Origin: Pocillopora verrucosa
Taxonomy: Eukaryota; Cnidaria; Anthozoa; Scleractinia; Pocilloporidae
DNA: 64,000 nt
Reading direction: 5' to 3'
Assembly: GCF_036669915.1 (NCBI RefSeq)
Contig: NC_089318.1
Location: 5,131,849 to 5,195,848 of the forward strand
Under the pieces are notes generated by a model that was given only the letters and a program-made list of their open reading frames with translations, was not told the DNA's origin and did not search any database. The translations under genes were made by a program, and so were the position numbers. Shown in pieces: positions 35,501 to 49,799 of this stretch. Every line of letters starts with the position of its first letter. Within the stretch, counting starts at the first letter, position 1.

Positions 35501-38500
35501 GCACAGAAACCAATTTGAAAACAGGTTGCAGCAGCTTGGAGTAGTAACTAAAGCTGTATACTTTTGGGAGCTTGTTTAGTGGAGTGGTGTTTGAAATTTA
35601 ACCAGATTTATATGACTACAAAATAAACATCAAAGTACTAAACTGGATAAAGCACTAACATTCCCCTCCCTCTCCCCCTCATATTGGGATTCAGACTCAA
35701 TATTTTATGCCATGAGCAATGGTTTGCTACAAGTGGAAAGAAGTAACAGCTAAAGATTAAAATTTTTGAGGTCTTTTCCCTTTTCAATATTTTCTTGGTA
35801 TGTTTTATAGAAAGAGGATATTTATCCTGGGTCCATCTCATCATATGTACCTGCCTGGCTGTGCAGTAACAAGTTTATCACAGTATGAAACTCCATTGTA
35901 CAATCTTTCAATTGACACAGAGGGTAAGAGCAGTTTTCTTTGAAATATCACTTTTGAGAAACTGTTTTAATTAATCTACCAGCTTGATTAATTTATGTGT
36001 CTTTAGTTATAGTTAATTAGCACAATTTAAGCAAAATCCAAGGTTTCCATGGCAACAGAGTGAATTGAACAAATCAAGAGTGGTTAAAGCCTCTGCTATG
36101 ACAAATGATGTTGTCGATAAGAGTACAGACCACACAAAACCACCGTTGATTTGTTTTTTAACAACAATATTAATTTTAAAGCTGATTCTTTTAGTGCGTG
36201 ACCATTGCATGAAACATTGATGCCTGTAGTGTGGTTTGTATATATTTTGATCAACAATGTCAAATTGGCCAATGTGATTAGGACATCACTGCCAATTGTG
36301 GTAAAAATCAATGTTTTAAATTTCTTTTTCAGTAAATAGAGAACTATTGGCAACAGGAGAGTTTGAGAAGCTTAGTCAAGCTGATGATGAAAGAGAACAC
36401 AGTATCGAGCTTCATTTGCCTTATATTGCCAAAGTTATGGAGAGGTGTGAACATCAAGCAAATTATTACACTCTACTAATTGCATCTTTTGTTCAAAGTT
36501 CTAAGGCCTATTATCAGGGTGGTGATCCTTCATAGTGGCTGCAATGTGATTTGTTTTAATTTAGCTTCGTGAATTTGATTTGACATCAACTCAACACCCA
36601 ACAACTGATTGCATAAATACATAAAAGCCTCCATTTGGCACAAAAATATACTTGGATATTTGTCCACAGAAATAATCTGGTCTGAGAAGCTTGCTCTGAG
36701 AAAACTTTTCCCTTCTCAGAGCAAATCATGTTTGCAGACAAATACTCAGGCATATTTTGGTGCCAAATGGAGGCTACTGTGGTTATTATCCTCTAAACAT
36801 TTTGCAGTGTGTAGACAAAATGTTTACAAACAGTGTACTATTTACTGCACAATGACATTTCCTTTTTAGTGTTCTTTGGTACAATTTTATAAACATAGAA
36901 ATATATCATATTGGCTTGAAAACTGGATAATATTACTGGATACTTTCCAGTTTAGGTGGGAAGTTTTTGGTTGCATGACACATTTAGACCAATCACATGC
37001 GAGCAAAAATATTTGATGGAATGGATTATAAGTATGTATATTCACATTATCTGTTTGCTACAAGAGTGCATCTCAATTGGGTGTCATAAAACCAAATGCA
37101 AAGTTATCACTGCCACTAGCCAATCAGAGCAAAGTAAAACATAACAATGTGCCAAAATAAATTCTCAATAAAACCAAGAAAATTGCTCATAGCATGGAAA
37201 AATGTAAGTAGCCAAGTGGCAATCATTTTTAGATTTGAATCTGATTATTCCAGAAAGCAGGACAACTTTTCAAGATCAATCACATTGCAAAATTAAGTAA
37301 AAATAAAGGAATAAGAGGTTACTTTTGATGGTGAATTGAAAATTTCTTTGATATATGGGGATTATGAGGAAAATCACTTTTTAAAATATCTTCAGAAGTT
37401 AAATGGTTTTAAGAATATTGTTCTTTTGCTGACAGTAAGAAGGACCAATTTAAGATTGTTCCAATTGTGGTTGGTTCATTATCAACAAGGAGTGAAGTCA
37501 CATATGGCCGGCTTCTTAGCAAGTATCTGGTCAGACCAGAGAATTTGTTTATCATCTCTTCAGACTTCTGTCACTGGGGTTAGTACACTGAATATGAATT
37601 TTTCATATGTTAATAAAAATCAGTGATTAAGAGTTGTCCATAAAGCATCACATACAATACTTTAATGTGTTGATAAGAATTCTTATGAAAAGCTAAGTGA
37701 ATGATGATTCAGGAAAAAGAAAACATACACAAATGTGCTGACTGAATCTAACTTGAAATTTAACCCTTTAACTCCAAAGATCTGATTATTAATTCTCCCC
37801 TCTAGCTGCTACACTTATCCTTGTAAATAAGGCACAAGAATTTGGTTTTAGATCAGGACAACAACTTTGACTTAGCAAGTTTAAGTATTCTTAGTACCTG
37901 TTTTGTGGATAACATATGGATGTTATATAGAGAGGTTACATGTTGATCACTTCTGGAAGTTAAAGGGTGAAGGAAAAAAGTCTAGAATACTTCTGCAGCA
38001 AATTGTTGCTATCCTCACCATAAAGAAGATGTGTGCTTTCCATAAATTGATCATGAACTTGAGATCAAGAAAATCATCAAATTAGAATTTATAACATTTT
38101 GGAAGATTCTTTGTAGTTAAAGTGGCCGGTAATACTTAACATGAATTTCCCAGTCTGGCTGAGCAAGCTGTAACAAATTTGCACAATCTATGTGTGGTTT
38201 GGGGAATGACGGTAATAGTTACAATGATGACAATAATGATTATAACCAAAACAATAGAAAGCTGGGATTATTACCTTCCCAAGTTAGCCTGAAGGAGTTA
38301 AACTGGTAAGAGTGATCTTTCAAGACAGTAATGGCAACTGACTGTAGGATACCCTTGGCCATGTACAGTGTACATGACTTTTTAATGCTTTTTTTCTTTC
38401 AGGATCTCGATTTAGTTACACAGTTTATGACAAAAGTTGTGGTCCCATTTATAAATCTATTGAAGCTCTAGATAGAAAGGTAATCTACAAATTAAATGTA

Positions 38501-39937
38501 AAGATCACAATTTTTTATATGGAATTATCATTATCATTAACTAGATGCCTTGTCTACTGAGCTGCAGAAAGTTTGTTGACAAGCTAGGCTGCTCTGCATG
38601 ATTTATATGTGACACATGTGGCAAATTACCACATTTCCTCAAATAAGTGCTTAGGTGCTTATTTAAAATTTTGTCTAGAAGGGGGGGGGGGTAGAAGAAG
38701 GGCACTTTAGCACAGTGAAAGGGGCAGCATTTATTAAGAAACTTCTCAGCTGTACTGATCCCACTGAAGTTAAAACTTACAAGGTTTTAAATAAAGTAGC
38801 AGTAGAAGCAGGTTTTTTCCTTGTATCCCTGTTATTAAGAAAGTGAGGGATAAAGGGGGGAGCATCTATTTGGCCTCTGGGGGTGGGTGCTTATCAGGCA
38901 AAGGGCCCTTGTTAGAGAGTGGGTGCTTAATCAAGGAAATATGGTAATCGCTCTTTTTTTCTTAAAGTAGGAGGGAAACAAAATGTTTGCCTGTCAATTC
39001 AATGAAAGCACGGAGGTTTTATTATTTATTCTTTCAGACATTAAGACAGCTAAGATTAATTGCTGTGCAACATTGTTGTATCCAAATTTTAGGGTATGGA
39101 TGCCATAGAAAAGCTTGACCCTGCCTGTTTTGCAGAATATTTGAAGAATTCCAAAAACACAATATGTGGTAGACACCCCATAGGTGTCCTACTCAATGTA
39201 AGTATTACAATAAAACCTCAAGTATCCAGACCTTGATTTTCTAGATTTTTCTTGATTATCAGGACTTGTTTCTTTGGTCCCATATTATTTGTGAATTTTA
39301 ATTAATCGCATTGGAGATCTGTGACAACTTTTTTCCATGCATGTGTAGCAAAACTACCATTGGAACTGAATTTGTTCCACTTCCAGAAGTGTTTTAGGAA
39401 GTGTTAACATACTTTAGGTGGAAAGACAAACCAATGTTGACACTATCCCATTCAGCTTTGCTATTTAACTCAGTCCCTAGGAGTCTGGATGATTGAGGTT
39501 TTGATTTTGCAAAGCATTTAGATTCAAGCTTTTTTAAATATCAGCCCCCAGAGCCTCTGGAGAACACTACATAGCTTGCACCTCCTTTACCCTTAGATAT
39601 GCCCTTAACATCTTCCAAATCAACCCTTACTAATCCAGATTAAGAATCTCTGCTATTCAGTAAGTTAAGAAAACCTGACATAAAGCACCACAAAATGCTA
39701 AAATCCCTCTGAATTGTGAAACAGTTATAAAATATCTTAAAACCAGTGTTGATAGATAATAACTTGATCTTTGCCTCTTACTCATTACAGGCAGTAGAGG
39801 TCATGAAACAAATGAATGGCGTAACCCATCCATGGGCATTGGAATTCATTCACTACTCACAGTCTAATGCATGTTTTCGCATGGATGAGAGTTCTGTCAG
39901 CTACGCCGCTGGTGTGCTGCATCAAAAAGCACATTGA
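32552..39937 (+). CDS. MEMO1: MEMO1, mediator of cell motility / redox-active Memo protein
   Basis: Memo-family protein, a conserved dioxygenase-fold, copper-binding cytoplasmic protein linked to receptor-tyrosine-kinase-driven motility (family knowledge). Nine exons join in frame: 32552-32600, 32727-32808, 32909-32977, 35811-35923, 36333-36444, 37436-37578, 38403-38479, 39093-39197 and 39791-39937. They give 298 residues, against 297 in human. The start [13 protein letters not shown] matches the family N-terminus. Other hallmarks are [62 protein letters not shown] and SSVSYAAG. The metal-site-like His49, His81 and Cys in FCHW positions are kept by motif (exact numbers approximate). Exon 2 starts with CCCGAACACTT; the acceptor choice follows from phase. 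It is head-to-head with oxidase gene 2, 2 kb apart, and converges on RAB1. Confidence 0.95.
34217..35341. repeat. Four adjacent MITEs in MEMO1 intron 3
   Basis: Four ~200-bp copies lie close together: 34217-34426, 34427-34643 (a different subtype with ACACGAAAATTATCTGACTG), 34645-34855 and 35131-35341. Each begins near AACCCTTTAACTCCCA and ends near TGGGAGTTAAAGGGTTAA, or the reverse. Internal landmarks are GACAGAATTTCTCCTTAC and TTGATCCAATNCNAAATTCTC. Another copy of the second subtype is at 37761-37971. Confidence 0.8.
36330..38402. other. MEMO1 introns 5-6, repeat fragments
   Basis: Apart from MEMO1 exons, this stretch contains a MITE at 37761-37971 (AACCCTTTAACTCCAAAGATCTG to GGAAGTTAAAGGGTGAAGG). 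A local inverted similarity lies at 36625-36775: GCCTCCATTTGGCACAAAAATAT against ATATTTTGGTGCCAAATGGAGGC, with GTCTGAGAAGCTTGCTCTGAGA between. No further gene is seen. Confidence 0.5.
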
Positions 39938-42560
39938 CATTAGTGACAAGAGTACAGTGAAAATCTAGCTTCTTTGTAAAATATTCCTTTTATTTTTCTC
40001 CTTAATCTAGAAAGCTTTCTCTTTTACAGTAGTTTCTTGCTCAGAACAGGCAATGATATCAGTGTTCAGGAGGAAGATGTTGTGACATTCTTTGGTACTC
40101 TATTAAGAGCCCTTTCTTTGCCGAGGCCTGGTCTTGAAATGTTTTAGCATCAAACTTTCCCAGCTCTTATTTCTATTGTTAAGAGCCCAGGAGTGGGTGA
40201 ACAAACAAGTATCTTGTTCACGCCATTATGTATAATATCTGTTACAATAGTAACTCATGTCTGGAGCTTCATATTTAGCTTCCTGAGTAAAGTAGACTGA
40301 ATCCAGTGCTATCAGGGTTTTACAGTGATTTTTTGTTGAGTGAGGCACCGCGGAAGTTTGGCAGACATGTTTTGATGTTAAAATCTTGTTGTTCATATGA
40401 GTGACTAGCTTGGTTTCCAGTGGCAACCATGACTTTTTTTGGTGGTCTTCCAATTTTAAAGATTGATGACAAAGGACTTTTGAGATTCTGTTACCACTCA
40501 GAAGGAGAAAGGTTGCCTGTGACAACACCCTTATTTTATGGTCAAAACGTTTTCTATGCCTCAACTGATAATTGTAGTACCAACTGTTGGTGCCAAAATG
40601 TCACATATTCCAATTCCTGAACATGATCAAGACTGTGAAGAACTGCATTTGCTGCATTTCCCGTTTTCATATATAGTTCCTTAAATAAGCAAAATTATTT
40701 TTTCTTGGCTTCCTTGTTTATATCTTACTGTGCTCTTCTGCTTGACCAAATGTTGTAAAAGGTTGTTGAAAAAGTTAATTGAAAGAATTGAAAGAGCTAT
40801 AGGGAAAAAAGTTATTTTCTTGACCATTATCAAAGAAATTTTTGCACTACTGACTTCTTGTGAGTCTTAGTATTTTTGCAACTTTGCTATACTTGATTTT
40901 TGGTCATTTTTGGGTACCTAATATTTTCCTTGGTTTCCAGAATACTGCTCAGTTCTTTGTTGTCAAGACAGCATCCCATTGGATCTCACAACTGATTATA
41001 GTGTAGTGGTTAGAACTGGTTCCTAATGCGTGATCTTATTGATATGGCCAACATTTTTCAATAAAACCAGCTCTGACAAAGGGATAACATTAAAAATGTC
41101 AGCTTTAGATAATCTTTACAGTGGCTAATTTACATTATCAAATCAGTTGACAAAGCCAAATTATCTCATAATAAGACTGGATTGAGGAGATGACTGACAC
41201 AGGATAATAAATAACTTTCAAGTCATTCTAGAAAGTACTCTGCTTTATGCAATTCACCTCAGGTAAAAGAAGGAAATATGTGGTGCACAATAATGGCTGA
41301 AAATCAACCAAGATTTTGCTTAAAGAGAATTTGTTTGGGTATTTATGCACATGGAAATAAAGAGCTTCAGAGTTATATGATGTGTATCATGCATGACTGT
41401 GTGTACCCTTTCCAAAATAATCCCTTCGTCCAGTGGATGAAAGAAATTTATGGAGTTTTCGTTTCAATATTTGACAAACATGGTTCATTCTCAATGTGTG
41501 GCAGACCTTCACAGCACTTCCCAAAGTTTGGTAGGCTTTTTATACTCACATTTTTATTTGATCAGATATCTCTAATTACAACAAAACAACATTAATCTTA
41601 TGCTTGTTAGTAATTATATTTGGGAACTGCAACTTTCACTCAGCACACTCTCAAGGTGAATCCTAGCCAGAAAGGTCATTCCCGGAAAGATACACAAGGA
41701 TTTAAAAGTTATTTCCAGGCAGGAAAATTTTTCATGAACACACAAAATGAGAATTTCTAAGTTGAATTATCACATTCCATGAATGTCCTTTCATTAGGTT
41801 TGTAACTTAGTTATCAGATACACAATTGATAACTTCGGTCTCCCAAACAAAAAATCAATTCTGTCAATTTCTGTTTCTTTAGCTGTCATTTAGTTCAGAC
41901 CAGTTCCTTGATGATTATTTACTTTTAAATCTCCAAGGAATTCAATGGCAAAAGCATCACAGAATCTTAAAATAAGGATAAACTGATCAGACCTTAATTT
42001 TCTTGTACACTATGCCAAGCTGGAACTTTTGATAGAGACACAATGTTCCTGAGTTTCCGCATAACTTTGTTGACTATTTTACTGGCTAGTTTTACCATGA
42101 ACGTACACAGTTTAACCAAAATTGATTTCAAAATGATTACCTTTCATCACTGTTGCAAACATAACATCCAAATTGATAATACATATTCAATTTAGTGGAA
42201 CTTAACTTGTGGTTTTGGTAACGTAAATGATTGTAAAACACATAACTAGCTACCAAGGATAAAATTCTACTTTAAGTATGTAGGAACTTTGCATAAGATA
42301 GCATGTTTCACAAATTACAAAATGATTTGAATGAATTTTTCTTTTAATAGTACCAAACTCCTTATAAAACTATGCATCCTACCCTTACAGAAACAATTCT
42401 TCAATACACAAAAAAATCTACCAAGACTCTTACCGCAGACTGTTAATGATCATGATGGATGCTCTGGGAATTCAAGATATTCATATAAATAAAGTTGAAT
42501 TATATTTTGCAAAAGTCTTCTTAAACAAGTGTGACCTGAATCAACACTCTATAAATTCAA
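39938..42560. other. Intergenic region between convergent MEMO1 and RAB1
   Basis: Contains the MEMO1 3' flank, a half copy of the fold-back repeat at 41055-41165 (TTTACAGTGGCTAATTTACATTATC) and otherwise AT-rich unique-looking sequence. The frames at 40226-40564 and 41278-41595 show no recognised domain, splice context or repeated coding pattern. Confidence 0.5.
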
Positions 42561-42567
42561 CAATACT

Positions 42568-42573
42568 TTATTT
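42568..42573 (-). terminator. Candidate poly(A) signal of RAB1
   Basis: The plus-strand TTTATT reads AATAAA on the RAB1 strand, about 445 bases downstream of its stop. Other AATAAA-like hexamers may exist, so this is a candidate only. Confidence 0.35.
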
Positions 42574-43015
42574 TTTATTTGTGATACAGCAAATTCTATT
42601 GTACACACCTAACCAGTGTTATCAATTAACATACAATGCTTTGGTACCAGTTTGCTCTTTAGTAAATCCAAAACTACATCGGAGTTTCAAAAAAAAACAA
42701 AACAAAAAAAAAACAAAACCAAAAGGATTATTAAATTGAAGCAATAATAGAAAGAAAAAAAGACAATCTGAAATTTTGCATCTAATATATGCTGCACCAT
42801 AATGTCATGATGTAAGATTGCAGTGACCATCAACATTTTAATCATCGGGACTCCCACTTATAGACCCTTTCCCATGATGAAAAGTCTGCGTAATTTGAAA
42901 GCTGAAAAGATGTATAAAATGGGAGAGGTTCTTATCATTATTTTTCAGAAGTATTAAGTAACTCAAACCAAGTGGTTTGCATCCAATGTTTTTTTTTTGT
43001 TTTTGTGACTATTTA

Positions 43016-46186
<3,171 letters not shown>

Positions 46187-47905
46187 GTTAGGCTGTCTCG
46201 CTCCCAGTTGATTTGGTCGTTGATTTAGCTTCGTGTCAAGCTAAACTTTAAATGAAATGATGTTCAAATACCGGCAATTTATCTTGCTTTTTTGGTGAAA
46301 GAGGAAGCGAGCCACTAAGCTCAGCTTGGCGTGGTACTAACAATAATCCTTAGAGGGGGATGAACGAATTGCCCTCCTCCATGACGTCATGATGTTGTAA
46401 GACGACGTGGCAAGTTCACTCGTGGAATTCTCGTATGTTGTTCGGAACACGTCGGCTTATCTGACGACTTTCCCTCACGGAAGGGAATTTTTTAAGCCTT
46501 ACGTAACTTTCAGTTCGGTTATTTTTTGAATTTGAAAAAGCAGTCCTCAAATTTTTTCAATTCTCCTTTTTTGTTTTAGCGAAATTTGGTAAAGAGAGCT
46601 GGCATGGCGGGATAAGATATCAACAATTTCCCAAGTACCCATTAAACATTGTACGTTAATTGATCACAATCAGAACATGCTTGCGTCTCGATAAAACAAA
46701 ATATGCTTCATTGTCGCCAAATTCTGTCACAATATCGGGAAGGACAAAAGATTTTGTCATTTCCTCTCTGAAAAATTCTTCTAATTTTTTTATTTATTAA
46801 CCAGTTGCTAATTTATGCCTTTCCGAATCATGCGTATAAAATATGCTCACTCTTTGTCATTAAAAGGCCTTCTCCCGTGAGACGGCAGCCTTGAAATTTG
46901 CAAAATTTGTAAGTCTTGTATGAAGGCTTTATGTCTTATGGCGATAAGGATCAAAGTATTATCGATATTTGATGATGTATTGTAACGTACTGTTAAAAGT
47001 TATGTTATATCAAGGTCCATGGTTTGCATCACGCGATAAAAGGAAGGCCGAACAAAATAAAACTTTATTGTAAAGGGTCTGAGATATAGCATGCGTTCCT
47101 AATAAGCAAGAAACCCTGCATCGTTCTTTAGTGCCACTCCTCCTCATGGAAAACTAAATTAATTTAAAGTCATTTGATAGAAATATAAATCTGCAATGTT
47201 TGTTTGTCGGTTTGACGCCATTATCTCCCGCTCGGAATGTTAGGAGAATTAACACTCCAATGGCTTCTGAAATCACGAGTATTTGGCTTGTGATTACAAA
47301 TTTCTCTCGTGTTCTTCTCAGTCCCAAGTCACGTGGATTACAAAAGCATTTAAAGCGATGGAAAATGCGTTCAATGGCTTACGTATTTTATCAGTCACCT
47401 CTCTGAGTCACTGGGGACGATGCAATTATTCTTCAACTGAGTTAGTAAATTCATTTTGGATGTGCAAAAGAAACTAGATCAAAGGTCGATTAACACTTTC
47501 AAAATTAGAATGATTTGCCGCAGATAATTTAGAATTGATAGTAAGTCATGGACAGTCTTCCTGATATATCATCGAAACGGAAATACCCCACTGTGATTAC
47601 ATTCGAAATATACTCTCTTGTTTGCTTTATTACCAGAGAGATTGAAAGTTATTTCGCTTCAGTTCCCTACAATAATTAGCCCTCAAAATCTACTCGTATC
47701 ACAATAGTGCGCTCTGGTTCTAAAAAGAACTGAAATATTCGAAATATTTCGAACGTACGAAGTCAAAAGTTTCATAAGTAAAGATATCAATCAAAAGTAC
47801 AACGAAGAATTTGCTCATCAAAATGGAATAAATACGCTGACGCACAAATTTTTTTTTCCCGTAAATGTATATACGCGCAAAGGCTATTGTCGAGTAACTT
47901 TTTCG
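46187..47905. other. Intergenic region upstream of RAB1
   Basis: The RAB1 promoter and 5' UTR should lie just right of 46186, but I see no clear TATA box. The remainder is AT-rich. The plus-strand frames at 47200-47477 overlap one another and have no recognised domain. Confidence 0.4.
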
Positions 47906-48112
47906 CATTAACCTTTGACACCCTCTCATCAATACGTGTATTCTCCGTACTGCTCTCTATTCATTTCCTATAGTACTGACTTGGAGAAATTGTTTGACAA
48001 TGACGATCTTCTTCAGTTGGTGATCGATTTCCTTATCCTCACGACCTTAGTGTTTGATTCAGCAGTAATGCTGTAGTGAGAATTTAGATCCCAGTCACTA
48101 AAGGGTTTAACA
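47905..48112. repeat. MITE copy, CCTTTGACACCCTCTCATC subtype
   Basis: TTAACCTTTGACACCC at the left, TTAGATCCCAGTCACTAAAGGGTTTAA at the right. Internal GTACTGACTTGGAGAAATTGTTTGACAATGA and GTTGGTGATCGATTTCCTTATCCTCACGACC match the copies at 3285, 3815 and 54655. It lies about 130 bp beyond the stop codon of the SPRY-ART gene. Confidence 0.75.
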
Positions 48113-48248
48113 TTAACCAAATTTACCGGAGGGGTATGAACATGGTTATTTGTAAAGCGGTGCCTAAATATAGAGACACGAGTAACAGATGCACAGTTCC
48201 ACTCCCTAATCCAGAGTGCTGTCCTGCTCGCAGAGTCGAAGCTTTCTC

Positions 48249-49619
48249 TCACTCAGTCAACTTTTTCACCAGCGCCTCTGCCTCGCTAACCGCACTGCCG
48301 TCGACAATGTACCTGTCGACGAACGAATCATCAAAGCAGCTCGTTAAGAAGATCCTTGAAGGTTCCTCCTCCACTCTGTGGACCCTGAACACCTCATATG
48401 GTGGAAGCAGTACTTCATCCTCCTCGGGAAAAGCCGAAAGCATCTTAATGGAAGCTCCTATCCTAGTGACAATGACAAACTGACTTCCGTTCGATTTTTT
48501 CTGGAAGTCCTCTGCTACTTTGATATTACCGGTGGATGAGGTGTAAGAGCCAAATCGTACTATTTGACCAGGTTTTGCGGTAAATCGTATGTTGACACCG
48601 CGGTAAACGATTCTTGTGCGACTTTCTTTGGGCGTGGCCGCGAGAATTTTCCGGCAAGCCTCTCGGAGAAGGTACGATAGAATTGGGAAATCCATGCCAT
48701 CGCCTGTGTAACCTCTCCTGGTGTCGCTGTTGAAATAGCGATACACAGGTGGATTCTCCAACGTGTAACAAATGACAGCGAAAATCTCGTCATCTGTCAG
48801 ACCAGCGCGGCCAGAATTGATTTCAAGTGTTTCTTTCATTTGAGGCCATTTCTTCATGGCTTCTTCATATCCAGCGTGAATAAGAGCGTTCTTTTTACCC
48901 TCGTATGCCAATCCCCTCCTCATCATTGTCACCATGATTTCACCGGGAAAGGACACAGCGAAGCTGCTTTCTGCCAGCCCCATTTGTATAACGTTCGCAA
49001 AGGTGGAGAACCTGTTATATTCAGTCTCTGAAACTGCGGCTGGATGTATCACTTTCAGAGGAAAGAACCCTTCCGGCGGGATGTGGACGAAGGGATTCGT
49101 TTCAGTGCCTAAGTTAATCTGTACCCTCTCTCCTCTCATGAGGGACAAGCATGGATAGACAGCCCCCTCGAACGTTACTCCTGAAAAGGCGCAGCCCATT
49201 TCTCCTTCCCAATCACCGTTCAAACCGAAGCTAACCTCTCCGTCTTCCAAATTGACAGCCATGCAAATCACATCACCAGCCTTCCACCGTCGGCCATATT
49301 GTTTTTTCTTATTATTGTGCCACTTCAAACCCCTCATTCCGTCGTAGGCCCACGAATGCTGATCATCCCCACAGCCTTTGCCTTCGTCAGCTACGGCCGT
49401 AAAGCTTTCGTCTGCCCACCCAAGCTGCATGTAGCCGCCTGTATTTGTTTTGCATTCAAAATAAAACTTTCCTTGTGTTTGCCGAAGTGGTTTCAGCACT
49501 ACAGTCGGAGCGGCGCGCTGCGCAAAGATTTCTATCGGCGGGCCCTCCAGAATGACGGCTGCCTCTTGGTAGCTATCAGCTCCTTCGACTGTTGCCAAAG
49601 CTTTGTAGTCCATATCCAT
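48249..49619 (-). CDS. SPRY domain fused to R-S-E class mono-ADP-ribosyltransferase
   Basis: Intronless 456-residue protein. Residues about 45-188 form a SPRY/B30.2-like domain: GKFYFECK, MQLGWAD, HSWAYDG, KAGDVICMAVNLEDGEVSFGLNG and AVYPCLSL. Residues about 190-435 resemble arginine-specific ADP-ribosyltransferases (ARTC type). The R of the R-S-E triad is Arg340 in VYRGV. The S motif is FGSYTSST (356-363). The ExE motif is Glu400-Asp-Glu402 in EEDEVLLPP. That class transfers ADP-ribose from NAD+ to arginine (family knowledge). I see no signal peptide or membrane segment, so it is probably cytosolic, unlike many vertebrate ecto-ARTs. SPRY domains bind proteins, so it may choose the target (inference). 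The lack of introns and higher GC contrast with neighbours. The start is the first Met, in MDMDYKAL; the second Met is an alternative. Confidence 0.85.
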   Translation of the reverse strand: MDMDYKALATVEGADSYQEAAVILEGPPIEIFAQRAAPTVVLKPLRQTQGKFYFECKTNTGGYMQLGWADESFTAVADEGKGCGDDQHSWAYDGMRGLKWHNNKKKQYGRRWKAGDVICMAVNLEDGEVSFGLNGDWEGEMGCAFSGVTFEGAVYPCLSLMRGERVQINLGTETNPFVHIPPEGFFPLKVIHPAAVSETEYNRFSTFANVIQMGLAESSFAVSFPGEIMVTMMRRGLAYEGKKNALIHAGYEEAMKKWPQMKETLEINSGRAGLTDDEIFAVICYTLENPPVYRYFNSDTRRGYTGDGMDFPILSYLLREACRKILAATPKESRTRIVYRGVNIRFTAKPGQIVRFGSYTSSTGNIKVAEDFQKKSNGSQFVIVTRIGASIKMLSAFPEEDEVLLPPYEVFRVHRVEEEPSRIFLTSCFDDSFVDRYIVDGSAVSEAEALVKKLTE

Positions 49620-49763
49620 GGTTCAGCCACTGTCTTTCTATATCACTAAGTTGAATGCTGCCAAAAGACTATTTCCACTTATCGCTCTATTGAAAGTTTG
49701 ATGTTGTACGGAGCTCAATATTGAGTGCTCGTAACTTTTGCGTGCATTATTTCACGCGCTTAA

Positions 49764-49770
49764 CTATATA
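49764..49770 (-). promoter_or_regulatory. TATA-like box of the SPRY-ART gene
   Basis: The minus strand reads TATATAG about 145 bases upstream of the ATG at 49619, a plausible TATA position with a 5' UTR of roughly 115 bases. No intron is needed to reach the start codon. Confidence 0.35.
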
Positions 49771-49799
49771 GGCAAAGGCCGTTTGCTCGATTTTCCCCG

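Noticed and set aside
40226..41595. 112- and 105-codon frames between MEMO1 and RAB1
   Set aside because: AT-rich, no domain or coding-like repeats, no exon context; chance frames are frequent at this composition.
48136..49649. Plus-strand open frames opposite the SPRY-ART gene
   Set aside because: They are shadows of the long minus-strand frame, which has recognisable domains throughout.
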